Shown: piece by piece, positions 1-9,477 of the stretch
Layout of the letters: every line of letters starts with the position of its first letter
Numbering within the stretch: the stretch's first letter is position 1
DNA from: an uncultured Alphaproteobacteria bacterium
GTDB taxonomy: Bacteria > Pseudomonadota > Alphaproteobacteria > Caulobacterales > Aquidulcibacteraceae
Reading direction: 5' to 3'
Assembly: GCA_902826335.1 (NCBI GenBank)
Contig: CADEEL010000007.1
Span: forward strand, 40,773 to 104,772
Length of the DNA stretch: 64,000 nucleotides
Made by a program: the position numbers and the translations under genes
The notes under the pieces: model-generated
What the model saw: only the letters and a program-made list of their open reading frames with translations
Databases searched by the model: none
What the model was told of the DNA's origin: nothing

Positions 1-107
1 ACCCCCGCGATCACCGCGCGGCCGACGGCCCGGCGCGCGGCCAGCGCGAAGGCCTCGCCCATGAGCGTGGCGGCCTCGCTCATTTGGCTGGTTCTTGTTC
101 TCGACAT
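1..107 (-). CDS. N-terminal fragment of an unidentified protein, cut by the window edge
   Basis: An open frame on the minus strand starts at ATG 107 (an in-frame alternative ATG lies at 83) and runs off the left edge after about 35 codons. The visible residues are rich in Ala and Arg, with MSEAATLMGEAF followed by an Ala/Arg helix-like stretch. No domain can be recognised from so short a piece. No convincing ribosome-binding site is seen for the first ATG. It is divergent from the gene starting near 248, so the roughly 140 bases between them should hold both promoters. Confidence 0.45.
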   Translation of the reverse strand, partial: MSRTRTSQMSEAATLMGEAFALAARRAVGRAVIAG

Positions 108-247
108 GTCCAGTCTTTTAGCCTGCCAGCCCTATCAAATGGTAGCCCGATCCAGGGGAATCCAGCCCGCCAGCCGCCTCCGGGACCGAAGAAACCGGCG
201 CCAGGCGGCGTTGGAAGGGGCTCCCGGGCGTGTTAACGCGAGGTCAG

Positions 248-1849
248 ATGAGCGAGGCCCCGATGAATGTGGCGATCCTGGTGCGCGCGGCGAAGCTGAT
301 CGCCCTGCTCGGTTTTTTCCTGCCCTGGGCGACCGTATCGTGTTCCGGGCAGGACCTCGCCTCGCTCACTGGGATTGATCTGGCCACCGGCAATCTTCAC
401 CTCACCAATCCCATGACGGGGGCGGTTGAAAACCAACGCGCCGACCCGATGCCGCTTGTCATCCTGGCGATCGCCGCCGCAGCCCTGGGCCTTGCTTTGA
501 GCTTTGTCGGCTCGGCGCGCACGGCGGCGATTCTTGTCCTCGTCACCTCGCTTCTTGGCGTGGGCGCGAGCCTCGCCGCTATGAACACGCTGCGCGAATC
601 GCCCGCCCAGGCGTTCGAGCGCCACAACCGGGATAGAGGCGCCGGCGCCTCAAGTTACGAACGGCAAGCGGGCGCTGCGGCCGTCTCCATGCTGCGGGTG
701 CGGCCCGAGGGCGGCTATTGGCTGACGCTTATTGGCTTCGTCGGCGCCGGCACGCTCGCTGGCGCGATCGCCGCAGGACATGGGCGCATTTCGCTGCCGG
801 GCGGCGCCGATCCCGATGTCGCCGCCTGGGACCGCATGGCGAACAAGGACGATCCCGACGCGCTGCGCGAATATCTGTTGCGCTTCCCGGCAGGACGATT
901 TGCCGAACTCGCGCGCGACAAGCTGGCGCGCCAGGGCGTTGCGCCGCTGACGCCGCCAGCGCCAGACGCGGCGCCCGCCGCGCCCGACGCGAATTCGCCC
1001 GCCAACGCGACGCCGCGCACCCCACGCTCACTCGCCTTGCCGCTCATCATCGGCGTCGCAATTCTCGCCGCGCTGCTGGCAATCGGCGCGTTCATGTGGA
1101 TGCAATCGCGCGCCGGCGATACGAGCGCTGGAACGACCGCGCCATCCGCCGCGCCAGCGCCAAGCACGGCAGAAGTTGAGGCCGCGCGCCTCGCCGGGGC
1201 CATCGCGGCGTGTGAGGGCGCGGCGCGCACGCACGATGCGTTTGGCGCGGCGCGCGCCTGCGCGGATATTGTCTGGAGCGCGGACGCGGGCGCGCGCGCA
1301 CGCGCGGAGACGGCGCTTCGCGAGGTCTTGAATGAGACCGTACACGCCCGTGAAGCCTCTGTCCCGCTGGTGACCGTGCCACCGATTTTCGTCGATGACG
1401 GCACATGCACAGGCGAAGGCTGCCAATATGGCGTGTGGCGAGCGGAGTCCGCAGTCGATGTGTTCGAAGCGCCGAACAGGCGCCGCATCGGCGCCTTGGC
1501 GAGCGGCGAGCGCGTCATCGCAATCCGCGGGCATGTGCGCGTAACGCCGCGCCATGGCGTCGTGGCGCGCGCCTCGGGCCCGTATCAGCCAGGCGATGAA
1601 ATCTATCTGCTCACGTCCCTGGGCGAAGGCTTCTTTCGCATCTGGCACAAGGGCGCGATCCGCATGTCCGGCGAAGAGGTCAATCCCGATTGCGGGGGCG
1701 AGCCCTCTTGCCTTGAGCGCCAGATATTCCAGTTCGATCCCGGCGAGGCTCCGCAGGAATGGTGGGCCCAGGTGCGGCGCGAAAACGGCCAGGAGGGTTG
1801 GGTTCTGAATTCCGGCGGCGTCTTCGTCGGCGCGGACGCGTTCGAGTAA
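248..1849 (+). CDS. Multi-pass membrane protein with FPxGRFA-type motif and C-terminal SH3-like region
   Basis: About 533 residues. The N-terminal half has four predicted membrane helices (first near residues 10-28, WAT/FLPW type). A short soluble motif follows, DALREYLLRFPAGRFAELARDKL, of the 'yL..FP.G.fa..Ar..L' kind common in caspase-like and TPR-rich regulatory proteins. A Pro/Ala linker and a fifth helix near residues 270-290 precede a C-terminal domain with a Cys pair (CTGEGCQYG) and a variable SH3-like look. I chose ATG 248 because GAGG lies five bases upstream; ATG 263 is also possible. The stop lies two bases from the convergent mch stop. Function unknown; the layout suggests an envelope sensor or adaptor, which is inference. 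Confidence 0.7.
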   Translation: MSEAPMNVAILVRAAKLIALLGFFLPWATVSCSGQDLASLTGIDLATGNLHLTNPMTGAVENQRADPMPLVILAIAAAALGLALSFVGSARTAAILVLVTSLLGVGASLAAMNTLRESPAQAFERHNRDRGAGASSYERQAGAAAVSMLRVRPEGGYWLTLIGFVGAGTLAGAIAAGHGRISLPGGADPDVAAWDRMANKDDPDALREYLLRFPAGRFAELARDKLARQGVAPLTPPAPDAAPAAPDANSPANATPRTPRSLALPLIIGVAILAALLAIGAFMWMQSRAGDTSAGTTAPSAAPAPSTAEVEAARLAGAIAACEGAARTHDAFGAARACADIVWSADAGARARAETALREVLNETVHAREASVPLVTVPPIFVDDGTCTGEGCQYGVWRAESAVDVFEAPNRRRIGALASGERVIAIRGHVRVTPRHGVVARASGPYQPGDEIYLLTSLGEGFFRIWHKGAIRMSGEEVNPDCGGEPSCLERQIFQFDPGEAPQEWWAQVRRENGQEGWVLNSGGVFVGADAFE

Positions 1850-1851
1850 TC

Positions 1852-2916
1852 TCAGCCGCGCTTGGGCATGGCCGCCCAATAATCGAAATCAAGCACCACG
1901 TCAGGCGCATAGGCGTCTCCCGCACGCAGCGGAAAGTCCGTACAAGGACGATCCTTAACCGCAACGAGCCGCAAGCGCAGCGCGCCGACCTTCGTTGCTC
2001 CGGCTACGGATAGATCGGTTTTGTCCAGAACTTTGGACCACGCATAGAGCGTATCGCCGGCGAACAGCGGGTTCACGTGGCGCCCGCCATTGATCGCCAG
2101 GATGAGCGCCGCGTTTGCAAGCCCGTTGAACGAGAGCGCGCGCGCCAGTGAGATCGAAACGCCGCCATAAATGAGCCGCCTGCCGAACCGGCTGTCCTTC
2201 TGCGCGCGCGCATCGAAATGCACCTTCGCCGTGTTCTGATAAAGCCGCGTGGCGATCTGGTGCTCCGCCTCCTCGACCGTCATGCCGTCAACATGATCGA
2301 TGCGTTCGCCGATCTCATAATCCTCAAACGCATGCGCGGCGCCCGCGAGGGCCCAATCGTAATCACGAAAATGCAGCCCCGCTGGAACGGTCAATTCGGC
2401 TGCCCCTACCGCCTCGGCGAGCTTTGGCGCACGATCGCCCGGCGCCGGCGCGGCCGTGTCACGCTTGTTGACCATCACCCAGCGCACAAAGGAGAGCACG
2501 ATTTCGCCGCGCTGGTTTTCCCCGCGCGTGCGAACATAGACAACGCCCGTCTTGCCGCTCGAATTCTCCTTGATGCCGATCACTTCGCTGGTCGCGCTCA
2601 GCGTATCGCCCGGGAACACCGGCCCCAAAAAACGCCCCTCCGCGTAGCCCAGATTGGCGACGGCGTTGAGCGAAATATCCGGCACGCTCTTTCCAAACAC
2701 GGTGTGAAAAACAAGCATCGGATCGAGCGGCGCGCCTTCCAGCCCACACGCGCGCGCAAACGCGGCCGAGGAGAACAGCGCATGGCGCGCCCCAGTGAGC
2801 GCGATGTTTACGGACGCATCCCCCGCCGTCAGCGTGCGTGGCGTAGCGTGGCGGATGACCTGGCCGACAATGAAATCCTCGAAGAAGTTACCGGGATTGG
2901 ATTTGATCTTGCTCAT
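1852..2916 (-). CDS. mch: Mesaconyl-CoA hydratase (double-hotdog MaoC family)
   Basis: 354 residues, matching the length of bacterial mesaconyl-CoA hydratases (about 345). These enzymes interconvert mesaconyl-CoA and beta-methylmalyl-CoA in the ethylmalonyl-CoA pathway of acetate assimilation. Two MaoC-like hotdog halves are visible, one around residues 15-150 and one around 195-345. Family-like stretches are NPGNFFEDF at the N-terminus, FHTVFGKSVPDISLNA near residue 70, YQNTAKVHFD near 235, and RPCTDFP near 330. The start ATG 2916 gives the typical short N-terminus. The gene stands alone, divergent from a small membrane-protein gene and apaG. Nearby phaA/phaB genes also handle acetyl-CoA-derived acyl-CoAs, but they are 5 kb away. 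Confidence 0.85.
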   Translation of the reverse strand: MSKIKSNPGNFFEDFIVGQVIRHATPRTLTAGDASVNIALTGARHALFSSAAFARACGLEGAPLDPMLVFHTVFGKSVPDISLNAVANLGYAEGRFLGPVFPGDTLSATSEVIGIKENSSGKTGVVYVRTRGENQRGEIVLSFVRWVMVNKRDTAAPAPGDRAPKLAEAVGAAELTVPAGLHFRDYDWALAGAAHAFEDYEIGERIDHVDGMTVEEAEHQIATRLYQNTAKVHFDARAQKDSRFGRRLIYGGVSISLARALSFNGLANAALILAINGGRHVNPLFAGDTLYAWSKVLDKTDLSVAGATKVGALRLRLVAVKDRPCTDFPLRAGDAYAPDVVLDFDYWAAMPKRG

Positions 2917-2987
2917 TATGCGTACCTGAGCGGCGGCTTAGTTTTGGTCAAGCGCCGCCCGCCCCCGGCGGCGCCAAGGAGGTCGCC

Positions 2988-3164
2988 ATGTTCTGGGTTA
3001 TCGCGTTCGGCGCGATCGGGCTGGTTCTTATCGGGGCCGTGCTCGTCGGCCTGCGTCGCCGAGCGGATCGGCGCGCCGCGCGCGCCCGCCCACCTTATTC
3101 GGAACGCGAGGCCATGCATGCGGCCCACTTGGCCGAGGCATTTCCCCACACCAAGGAAAACTAG
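2988..3164 (+). CDS. Small single-pass membrane protein (58 aa)
   Basis: A 58-codon frame opens at ATG 2988 behind a perfect AAGGAGG ribosome-binding site six bases upstream, which is the main reason for calling it. It encodes MFWVIAFGAIGLVLIGAVLV (one hydrophobic helix, residues 2-21), then an Arg-rich segment and a short soluble tail ending HTKEN. The positive charges after the helix suggest the C-terminus stays in the cytoplasm. It lies between divergent mch and apaG, 48 bases before apaG, and may share its transcript. Function unknown. Confidence 0.7.
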   Translation: MFWVIAFGAIGLVLIGAVLVGLRRRADRRAARARPPYSEREAMHAAHLAEAFPHTKEN

Positions 3165-3212
3165 GCATCACGCCTCCTCGTGGGTCCGTTGGACCTGTCC
3201 TCACCGGCCAAC

Positions 3213-3626
3213 ATGCCGTATCGTACATGGATGATATTTGAAGAGACGACCGGCGGGATCGTCGTGCGCGCCATGCCGGCCTATCAGGCTGCACGCTCGG
3301 TTCCGCATGCGGATCATTATTTCTGGACCTATGCGATCGAGATCGAGAACCGATCCGAAGACACCGTGCAATTGCGCGCGCGGCGTTGGCGCATCACGGA
3401 CGCTAACGGGCTTGTTCGCGAGGTCGCCGGGCCGGGCGTCGTGGGCGACACGCCAATTCTGAGCCCAGGCGACACGTACCGCTACACAAGCGGCTGCCCG
3501 CTGGAGACGCCCTCCGGCCTCATGGTGGGAACGTATGAAATGATCGACGTGAAATCCGGCGCGCGTTTTGAGATCGCCATCCCCGCTTTCGCGCTTGATG
3601 GCCCGCGCGCGGCGCGGATGAATTAG
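3213..3626 (+). CDS. apaG: ApaG domain protein
   Basis: 137 residues with the fibronectin-III-like ApaG fold. The family signature is clear: ENRSEDTVQLRARRWRITDANG, GPGVVGDTP, LSPGDTYRYTSGCPL, and PSGLMVGTYEM. The fold is known and ApaG mutants of enterics have cobalt/magnesium phenotypes, but its biochemical role is not settled. ATG 3213 was chosen; an in-frame ATG at 3231 and a GTG at 3180 are alternatives, and no strong ribosome-binding site decides between them. Its stop overlaps the hslO stop on the other strand by four bases, so the two genes converge. Confidence 0.92.
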   Translation: MPYRTWMIFEETTGGIVVRAMPAYQAARSVPHADHYFWTYAIEIENRSEDTVQLRARRWRITDANGLVREVAGPGVVGDTPILSPGDTYRYTSGCPLETPSGLMVGTYEMIDVKSGARFEIAIPAFALDGPRAARMN

Positions 3627-4516
3627 GCGCAGGCGACCTCGCCCGCCTCGATACGGTGCACGCGCGCGCAGAATTGGCAGCGCGCGTGGATGGCGCCGTC
3701 TTCTTCGGCTAAATCCTCAAGCTCGGCGGCCGTGAACCGACTAAGGACCGCCGCGAGGCGCGCGCGATCACAGCCGCACTCGTCGCGCAGGGAGGCGGGC
3801 GCGGCCATGCGCGCGCCCTCTTCGTGGAAGAGCCGATAGAGCACGCGGTCCGATCCTAGTGTGGGATCGACAAGTTCGTCATCGCCGAGAGTCTCGAACA
3901 AAAACCCCGCGCGGGTCCAATCCTCGGCCGTATCGCCGCGCGCGTCGTCGCTCGCCAGGCGCTGAATAAGCAGGCCGCCCGCACGCCAGCCGCGCTCCGC
4001 GCCAAACAACTCGCCCACGGCCAGACGTATGCGCGTGTCGGTCTGTTCGCTGTCCCGGAAATAGCGCTCGGCGCAGGCGGCCAGCGTATCGCCCTCAAGC
4101 GGTACGACGCCTTGGTGCGGCGCGCGCGCCGCGCCCTGATCGAGCGTCATGACCAGCGCGCCAGCGCCAAGGAGCGCGCCCGGCGGCATGCGCCCGGCCC
4201 CAGCGAGACGGTCGGCGGCGCCTTCCGCCAAGCGCGCATAGCCACGCAGCGCGCCATCGGCGCGATGCTCGGCCATCAGCAGGGGCACATCACCATCGCC
4301 CTGCGCCTGCACGACGAGGCGGCCTTCCGCCTTGAGCAGCGATCCGACCAAGGCGGCGAGCGCAACCGCCTCTCCGAGCAGCAGCGCGACAGGGCGCGGA
4401 TAGGCGTGGCGGCTGAGAATAGAATCGATGCTGCCCGCGCCAAGCCGCGCGATCCGCCCCCGCACCGGCGCCCCATCGAGGCTGAAGGGCGCGACGATAT
4501 CGTCGCGCGCGCTCAT
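3623..4516 (-). CDS. hslO: Redox-regulated chaperone Hsp33
   Basis: 297 residues. Hsp33 is a cytosolic holdase switched on by oxidative unfolding. The N-terminal substrate-binding domain carries [25 protein letters not shown]. The C-terminal zinc switch shows the full four-cysteine set: CGCD followed about 30 residues later by CQFC. I start it at ATG 4516, whose ATG overlaps the argF TGA as ATGA, rather than at the longer upstream frame, because that overlap implies translational coupling. It is the last gene of the argD-argF-hslO operon, an order seen in many alphaproteobacteria. Confidence 0.93.
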   Translation of the reverse strand: MSARDDIVAPFSLDGAPVRGRIARLGAGSIDSILSRHAYPRPVALLLGEAVALAALVGSLLKAEGRLVVQAQGDGDVPLLMAEHRADGALRGYARLAEGAADRLAGAGRMPPGALLGAGALVMTLDQGAARAPHQGVVPLEGDTLAACAERYFRDSEQTDTRIRLAVGELFGAERGWRAGGLLIQRLASDDARGDTAEDWTRAGFLFETLGDDELVDPTLGSDRVLYRLFHEEGARMAAPASLRDECGCDRARLAAVLSRFTAAELEDLAEEDGAIHARCQFCARVHRIEAGEVACA

Positions 4517-5448
4517 AGCTTGGCGAAACACCAGAGCAGCACGGCTTTCTGCGCATGAATGCGGTTTTCCGCTTCGTCCCAAACACCTGACTGGACGCCG
4601 TCGATCACGTCATCGGTCACTTCCTCGCCGCGATGGGCGGGCAGGCAGTGCAGAAACAGCGCTTCGTCCTTGGCGTGCGCCATCAACCCGCTGTTGACCT
4701 GATAGGGCGGAAAAGCGGCCATGCGCGCATCCTTATCTGCATCGCCCATCGACACCCAGGTGTCGGTGACGACGACATCGGCGCCGGCGACGGCGCGCGC
4801 CGCATCCTCGAATACAACGACGCGCGCGCCTTCCTTCTGGGCCGCGTGAATTTCTTGCGCGCGCGGCGCGTAGGCCTGCGGCGCGCCGATGTTCAGCGCG
4901 AAATCCAGTTTCGCCGCCGCATGCACGAAGCTGGCGCACACATTGTTGCCGTCGCCGAGCCAGGCGATAGTCTTACCCGCGATCGGCCCAGCGCGCTCCT
5001 CGATGGTCATGATGTCGGCCAGGATTTGGCACGGATGGGAAAGATCCGTGAGTCCGTTGATGACCGGGATATCGGCGTGCGCGGCGAACGCCACCACATC
5101 GTCGTGCCGGTTTGCGCGGATCATCACGCCATCGACCATGCGGGAGAGAACACGCGCTGTATCGGCCACCGTCTCTCCCCGACCAATCTGCATATCGGCC
5201 GCGCTCATGACCAGTGTCGAGCCGCCGAGCTGACGCATGGCGATGTCGAATGACACGCGCGTGCGCGTCGAGTTCTTCTGAAAGATCATCGCCAGCACGC
5301 GATCGCGCAGCGGCGCATCTATATCGGCCGCGCCCTTCGGCGCACAGACGCGCAAGCGCTTGCGCCGCGCTGCTTCGTCCAGAAGCGCGCGCAAGTCCGC
5401 ACCTGACAGGGCGAACAAATCCAGAAAATGCCGTGGGCCCGGCTTCAT
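4513..5448 (-). CDS. argF: Ornithine carbamoyltransferase
   Basis: 311 residues. It joins carbamoyl phosphate and ornithine to make citrulline in arginine synthesis. Hallmarks in order: the carbamoyl-phosphate loop STRTR near residue 60, the HPCQ motif near 139, and the ornithine-binding HCLPAHRG near 268. The gene follows argD after 20 bases and overlaps hslO at ATGA, so the three form one minus-strand operon. Length and motifs are complete and nothing looks damaged. Confidence 0.96.
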   Translation of the reverse strand: MKPGPRHFLDLFALSGADLRALLDEAARRKRLRVCAPKGAADIDAPLRDRVLAMIFQKNSTRTRVSFDIAMRQLGGSTLVMSAADMQIGRGETVADTARVLSRMVDGVMIRANRHDDVVAFAAHADIPVINGLTDLSHPCQILADIMTIEERAGPIAGKTIAWLGDGNNVCASFVHAAAKLDFALNIGAPQAYAPRAQEIHAAQKEGARVVVFEDAARAVAGADVVVTDTWVSMGDADKDARMAAFPPYQVNSGLMAHAKDEALFLHCLPAHRGEEVTDDVIDGVQSGVWDEAENRIHAQKAVLLWCFAKL

Positions 5449-5468
5449 AAGCGCACCTGGCGTGAAGC

Positions 5469-6662
5469 TTACGCCGCCGCTTCGGCGTGGATGGCGTTCA
5501 AGGCCGCGTCCAACACGTCGATCGCTTGTGAGACGTGGCTTTCATCGATGATCAGCGGCGGCGCCAAGCGCAGCACGTTGTCCCCCGCCACACCAACCAG
5601 CAGCTTGCGCGCGCGCGCAGCCGCCTGGATCGGCTTGGGATCGGTCGACAATCTGAGGCCGCGCAGGAGGCCCCTGCCGCGCACATCCACAATCAATTCC
5701 GGGTGGCGATCCTTGAGGCCTTCGAGTGATTGGCCGAGATGGCTGGAAATCGCGCGCACGCGTTCGAGGAAGTCGGGCTTGGAGAGTTCCTCGAACGCAG
5801 CCTCGCCCACGGCCATGGCCAGCGGATTGCCGCCATAGGTCGTGCCGTGCGTGCCGCGCACCATGCCTTTCGCCGCTTCGCGCGTGGCGAGGAACGCGCC
5901 CAGGGGAAACCCGCCGCCCACGCCCTTGGCCACGGCCATGGCGTCCGGCGTCACGCCGATCCATTCGTGCGCCCAAAGCTTGCCTGTGCGCCCCGCGCCG
6001 CACTGCACTTCATCGAAAATGAGCAATGCGCCTGACTCATCGCAGAGCTTCCTCAGGCCACGGATGAACTCATCCGCGCCCGCGCGCACACCGCCCTCAC
6101 CTTGTACGGGCTCGACAATGATCCCCGCCGTGGTCGGCCCCATCAGCGCCTTGACGCTATCGAGATTGTTGAACTCGGCGTGCTTGAAGCCGGGCAGCGG
6201 CGGCCCGAAGCCATCAAGATAAGACGGATTGCCCGCCGCGTTGATGCCGCCATAGGAGCGGCCATGGAAGGCGCCCTTGAAGCCGATGATGTCGATGCGT
6301 TCGGGCGCGCCATTGGCGCTGTGGAATTTGCGCGTGAGCTTTAAGCAGCCTTCGATCGCCTCTGTGCCGCTATTGGTGAAGAAGACGACGTCCGCAAAGG
6401 AGTTGGCGCAGTATTTCTCCGACAAGCGCTCCTGGCCGGCCACGCGGAACATGTTGGAGAGGTGCCAGAGCTTGCCGGCCTGATCGGTCAGCGCGGCCAC
6501 GAGTTTAGGGTGCGCGTGACCGAGGCAATTGACGGCGATGCCGGCGATGAAATCGAGATAGCGTTCGCCCTTGTCCGTCTCCAGCCAGACGCCCTCGCCG
6601 CGCACGAACACCTCCTCCGGCGGCGCATAGACCGGAAGAAGATGGCTGGCGGGCGCTGTCAT
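5469..6662 (-). CDS. argD: Acetylornithine aminotransferase (PLP-dependent, class III)
   Basis: 397 residues. It transaminates N-acetylglutamate semialdehyde to acetylornithine, and often succinyl-DAP as well. Visible motifs: NSGTEAIE for phosphate binding, [14 protein letters not shown] containing the PLP-pyridine Asp, and [12 protein letters not shown] with the Schiff-base Lys. The open frame extends much further upstream, but ATG 6662 ([10 protein letters not shown]) matches the family N-terminus and has GGAAGG upstream. It heads the argD-argF-hslO operon; its upstream region carries a palindromic repeat. Confidence 0.95.
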   Translation of the reverse strand: MTAPASHLLPVYAPPEEVFVRGEGVWLETDKGERYLDFIAGIAVNCLGHAHPKLVAALTDQAGKLWHLSNMFRVAGQERLSEKYCANSFADVVFFTNSGTEAIEGCLKLTRKFHSANGAPERIDIIGFKGAFHGRSYGGINAAGNPSYLDGFGPPLPGFKHAEFNNLDSVKALMGPTTAGIIVEPVQGEGGVRAGADEFIRGLRKLCDESGALLIFDEVQCGAGRTGKLWAHEWIGVTPDAMAVAKGVGGGFPLGAFLATREAAKGMVRGTHGTTYGGNPLAMAVGEAAFEELSKPDFLERVRAISSHLGQSLEGLKDRHPELIVDVRGRGLLRGLRLSTDPKPIQAAARARKLLVGVAGDNVLRLAPPLIIDESHVSQAIDVLDAALNAIHAEAAA

Positions 6663-6695
6663 GGAGGGCCTTCCTGGCGATCGTGCATTTTCAAC

Positions 6696-6794
6696 AAAAG
6701 TGGGAACCGGTTTTGTGTCCGAAAATGCGCTCATGCAACAATTTGGACCGCTTTCGGACGGAAAACCGCTGCACACTTTTCCTGAAAGCGGTCC
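6696..6794. repeat. Palindromic intergenic repeat element
   Basis: Two 29-base arms (6696-6724 and 6752-6780) are inverted copies of each other with seven mismatches by eye, each built round CGGTTTT and GTCCGAAA. A second, perfect 11-base inverted repeat, GGACCGCTTTC at 6745-6755 and its complement at 6784-6794, interleaves with it. The sequence resembles the dispersed intergenic mosaic elements known from alphaproteobacteria, and is AT-richer than its surroundings. It sits between divergent argD and an esterase gene, so it may influence either promoter. No second copy was noticed in this window. Confidence 0.7.
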
Positions 6795-6866
6795 AGTGGC
6801 GCGGGAAAGCGGGGGTTTGTGGCCCGATGGGCTTGTCTCGTCAAGCGGCGCACGCCAAGAGCGCGT

Positions 6867-7874
6867 ATGCGCCGCGATCATGCCCTGCCGCAAGGCACGC
6901 TCCACCGCCTTCGTCACAAATCCGTTGTTCTGGAGGGCAATCCACTCGGCGATCCCACGGAACGCGAATTGCCGGTTTGGACTCCGCCGGGCTGGTCCGA
7001 CGCGGAACAGTTGCCGCTCCTTGTCGATCTCACCGGCTATTGGGGCGCGGGGCCAGGCCACACCAATTGGCGCCCGCTGGGCGAGAACGTCCCCGAACGG
7101 CTCGACCGGCTCGCGCACGAAGGCATGGCGCGCGCCATCGTGGCCTTCCCCGATTGCTTCACCAAGCTCTACGGCAATCAGTATCTGAACAGCGCGGGCA
7201 GCGGCCGCTACGCCGATTATGTCTGCGATGAGATTGTTCCGTTCATCGAAGCGAAGTTCAACGGCGGCGAGCCGGGGCGGCGCGGCGTGTTCGGCAAATC
7301 ATCTGGCGGCTATGGCGCGGCCTGGCATGGCCTTCATCGCGCCGATTTCTGGAGCGCGATCGCCATCAATTCCGGCGATATGGGCTTTGACGCGCTCTTC
7401 ATCCCGACGCTCTATGACGACATCGAGTTCTTGCGTCCGCACGGCTACTCGATCGAGCGCTACATCAAGCACCTCGAAGCCCAGCCGAAAATGAAGGACA
7501 AGGACCGGATGTGCCTCATGGATCTGGCCATGAGCGCCTTCTACGATCCGGACCCAACGCAATTTCGAAATATGCGCCTGCCGATCGATCCCTATACCGG
7601 CGAACTTATTCCAGAGCGCTGGGCCAATTGGATGCGGCACGATCCGGTCGTCATGGTCGATGACAAAATGGAAGAGCTACGCAAGCTGAAGCTGATCTAC
7701 ATGGATTGCGGCAATCACGACCAATTCCGCATCCATTTCGGCATGCGACGCTTCCACAAGAAGCTCGAAACGGCGGGCGTGGCGCACACTTATGACGAGT
7801 ATGACGACGACCATTCGGACGTCGATTATCGGATGGACATTTTTCTGCCGCTGCTGGCCAGGGCGCTGAACTAA
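6867..7874 (+). CDS. Alpha/beta-hydrolase, putative esterase (esterase D-like family)
   Basis: About 335 residues. The nucleophile elbow is GKSSGGYGA, in the G-x-S-x-G form, preceded by a GRYADYVCDEIVPFIEAKF stretch typical of PF00756 esterases. Candidate acid and histidine of the triad lie in YMDCGNHDQ and DDDHSDVDYR. There is no signal peptide, so it is probably cytoplasmic. ATG 6867 was chosen over the longer frame because the upstream codons fall within the repeat-bearing spacer. Its stop overlaps the stop of phaB on the other strand by four bases. The substrate cannot be told from sequence; a role with the PHB genes is only possible. Confidence 0.8.
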   Translation: MRRDHALPQGTLHRLRHKSVVLEGNPLGDPTERELPVWTPPGWSDAEQLPLLVDLTGYWGAGPGHTNWRPLGENVPERLDRLAHEGMARAIVAFPDCFTKLYGNQYLNSAGSGRYADYVCDEIVPFIEAKFNGGEPGRRGVFGKSSGGYGAAWHGLHRADFWSAIAINSGDMGFDALFIPTLYDDIEFLRPHGYSIERYIKHLEAQPKMKDKDRMCLMDLAMSAFYDPDPTQFRNMRLPIDPYTGELIPERWANWMRHDPVVMVDDKMEELRKLKLIYMDCGNHDQFRIHFGMRRFHKKLETAGVAHTYDEYDDDHSDVDYRMDIFLPLLARALN

Positions 7875-8596
7875 CCAGAGATATACTGCGCGCCGTTCAT
7901 GGTGAGCGTCGAGCCGGTCATGAAGCCCGACCCTTCCGAGGCCAGGAAGGACACTGCGCTGGCGATCTCCTCGGCCTTGCCGAGGCGACCCACCGGAATG
8001 GTGGCGATGATCTTCTTCAACGCGTCCTCGGGCACCGCCGCCACCATATCCGTATCGATATAGCCCGGCGCCACGCAATTCACGGTGATGCCCTTGTTGG
8101 CGCTTTCCTGCGCGAGCGCCTTGGTGAAACCGATCATGCCGGCCTTGGCGGCGGAGTAATTCACCTGGCCGACCTGGCCTTTCTGCCCGTTGATCGAGGA
8201 AATGTTGATGATGCGGCCCCAGCCGCGCGCGCGCATGCCTTCGATGACTTGGCGGGTCATGTTGAAGCAGGAATCCATGTTGACGCGGATGACCTCGGCC
8301 CATTGCTCATGGCTCATCTTGTGGAAGAAGCCGTCGCGCGTGATGCCGGCGTTGTTGACCAGCACATCGATGGGGCCAAGCTCGGCCTCCACCGCCTTGG
8401 CGGCCTTCACGCAATCATCGAAATTGCCGACATTGCCCTTAAACACCATGACGCCGAGTTCCTTGGCGGTGGCGGCGGCGGCCTCATCATTGCCTGAATA
8501 GCCGGCCGCGACCTTCATTCCATCGGCCTTCAGCCGCGCGGAAATCGCCTTGCCGATGCCCCGTGTTCCGCCCGTTACAAACGCCACGCGCGCCAT
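7871..8596 (-). CDS. phaB: Acetoacetyl-CoA reductase (NADPH, SDR family)
   Basis: 241 residues, the usual length of PhaB. It reduces acetoacetyl-CoA to (R)-3-hydroxybutyryl-CoA for polyhydroxybutyrate. The Rossmann motif TGGTRGIGKAI is at residues 8-18, NNAGITRDGFF near 86, the catalytic Ser in INISSINGQKGQ and the YSAAKAG catalytic Tyr-Lys pair near 148-152. The QKGQ and PGYIDTDM segments fit PhaB better than general FabG. It lies downstream of phaA on the same strand, with one lipoprotein gene between. Confidence 0.92.
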   Translation of the reverse strand: MARVAFVTGGTRGIGKAISARLKADGMKVAAGYSGNDEAAAATAKELGVMVFKGNVGNFDDCVKAAKAVEAELGPIDVLVNNAGITRDGFFHKMSHEQWAEVIRVNMDSCFNMTRQVIEGMRARGWGRIINISSINGQKGQVGQVNYSAAKAGMIGFTKALAQESANKGITVNCVAPGYIDTDMVAAVPEDALKKIIATIPVGRLGKAEEIASAVSFLASEGSGFMTGSTLTMNGAQYISG

Positions 8597-8835
8597 GCTT
8601 CCCTCCCGAGTTCGTCAAACGCGAACTTGGCGCACACACTTGCAGGACTTCACGCGCCGCGCAACACGCGCCGCGCCTACAGCGGAGCGCTATCAATGCG
8701 GGCGCGCCCAACAGCGCCGGATCGCATCCGCGCGAGGTACATGACGCTATAAGCGCGAGCGGCGATCTTGCGGTTCTAAGCTTCGCCGGCGGCCACCAGA
8801 CGCAGCGACGGCGCGTGGCGATGTGGTTGGCGCCC

Positions 8836-9390
8836 TCAGCTGCGACGACGATAGTTGATCACCCAAGAATCCGTCCAGGTCACGCCGCCATCGGTGCTGC
8901 GCTGCCAGCGCCAGGTGAGGCTGTTTGCCTGAATGTTTTCAAAGACCATGCGCAAATGGGGTGAGCGATCATTAAGGCGCGTGTTCGTCAGTACAAATGT
9001 TCCGTCTGGCGCGGGCCCTCCTGTAAGCGCGAAATAACCGCCCTGATTGTCGACCCAGGTCTGGCGCCAAAGGCTGGGGGCGCTGTGAAAGGTCGAGACG
9101 CTGTGGCCGATGAGGCCGCCCGTCGACGGTCCGCCGTCAAACGCCTCTTGCACGACGCAGCCGTCGAGGATCTTGGTGATGCGGTTGACGCCGCCGCCCG
9201 CCGGCGTGCCCGGGCTCGCCTCCCAACTCACATCCCACTCACCGACCCAGAAATCCATTTGCGAAAATTCGGCGGCGGCGCAGGGCGAGGATGGCGTCTG
9301 CGTCGCTTGAGTTGTGGATTGCGCCGACCCGGTCGCCGCGCATCCCGCGAGTAGTCCAAGCGCCACCAGGGCGCTCTGCGCGCGCGACAT
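8836..9390 (-). CDS. Lipoprotein of the DUF1579-like family
   Basis: 184 residues from ATG 9390, chosen because GGAG lies six bases upstream; ATG 9396 is the alternative. A lipobox (GLLAGC, Cys 17) follows a short hydrophobic segment, so it is probably lipidated and exported. The mature part begins with the DFWVGEWDVSW motif typical of small beta-barrel DUF1579-like proteins, followed by GCVVQEAFDGG and a C-terminal DGGVTWTDSW. A related protein is encoded at 58759-59367. It lies between phaA and phaB on the same strand; any link to PHB is unproven. Function unknown. Confidence 0.75.
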   Translation of the reverse strand: MSRAQSALVALGLLAGCAATGSAQSTTQATQTPSSPCAAAEFSQMDFWVGEWDVSWEASPGTPAGGGVNRITKILDGCVVQEAFDGGPSTGGLIGHSVSTFHSAPSLWRQTWVDNQGGYFALTGGPAPDGTFVLTNTRLNDRSPHLRMVFENIQANSLTWRWQRSTDGGVTWTDSWVINYRRRS

Positions 9391-9477
9391 GCTCATCTCC
9401 ACGATTCGAGGGCGATCACTTACCGCGCGAGAGTCCTGGCTATGGCCATTGCGCACCAGGGCTTTTCGACGAACCGC

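Noticed and set aside
715-1518. 267-residue minus-strand frame inside the first membrane-protein gene
   Set aside because: Shadow frame: low-complexity Ala/Ser/Arg composition and no ribosome-binding site, opposite a gene with clear domains.
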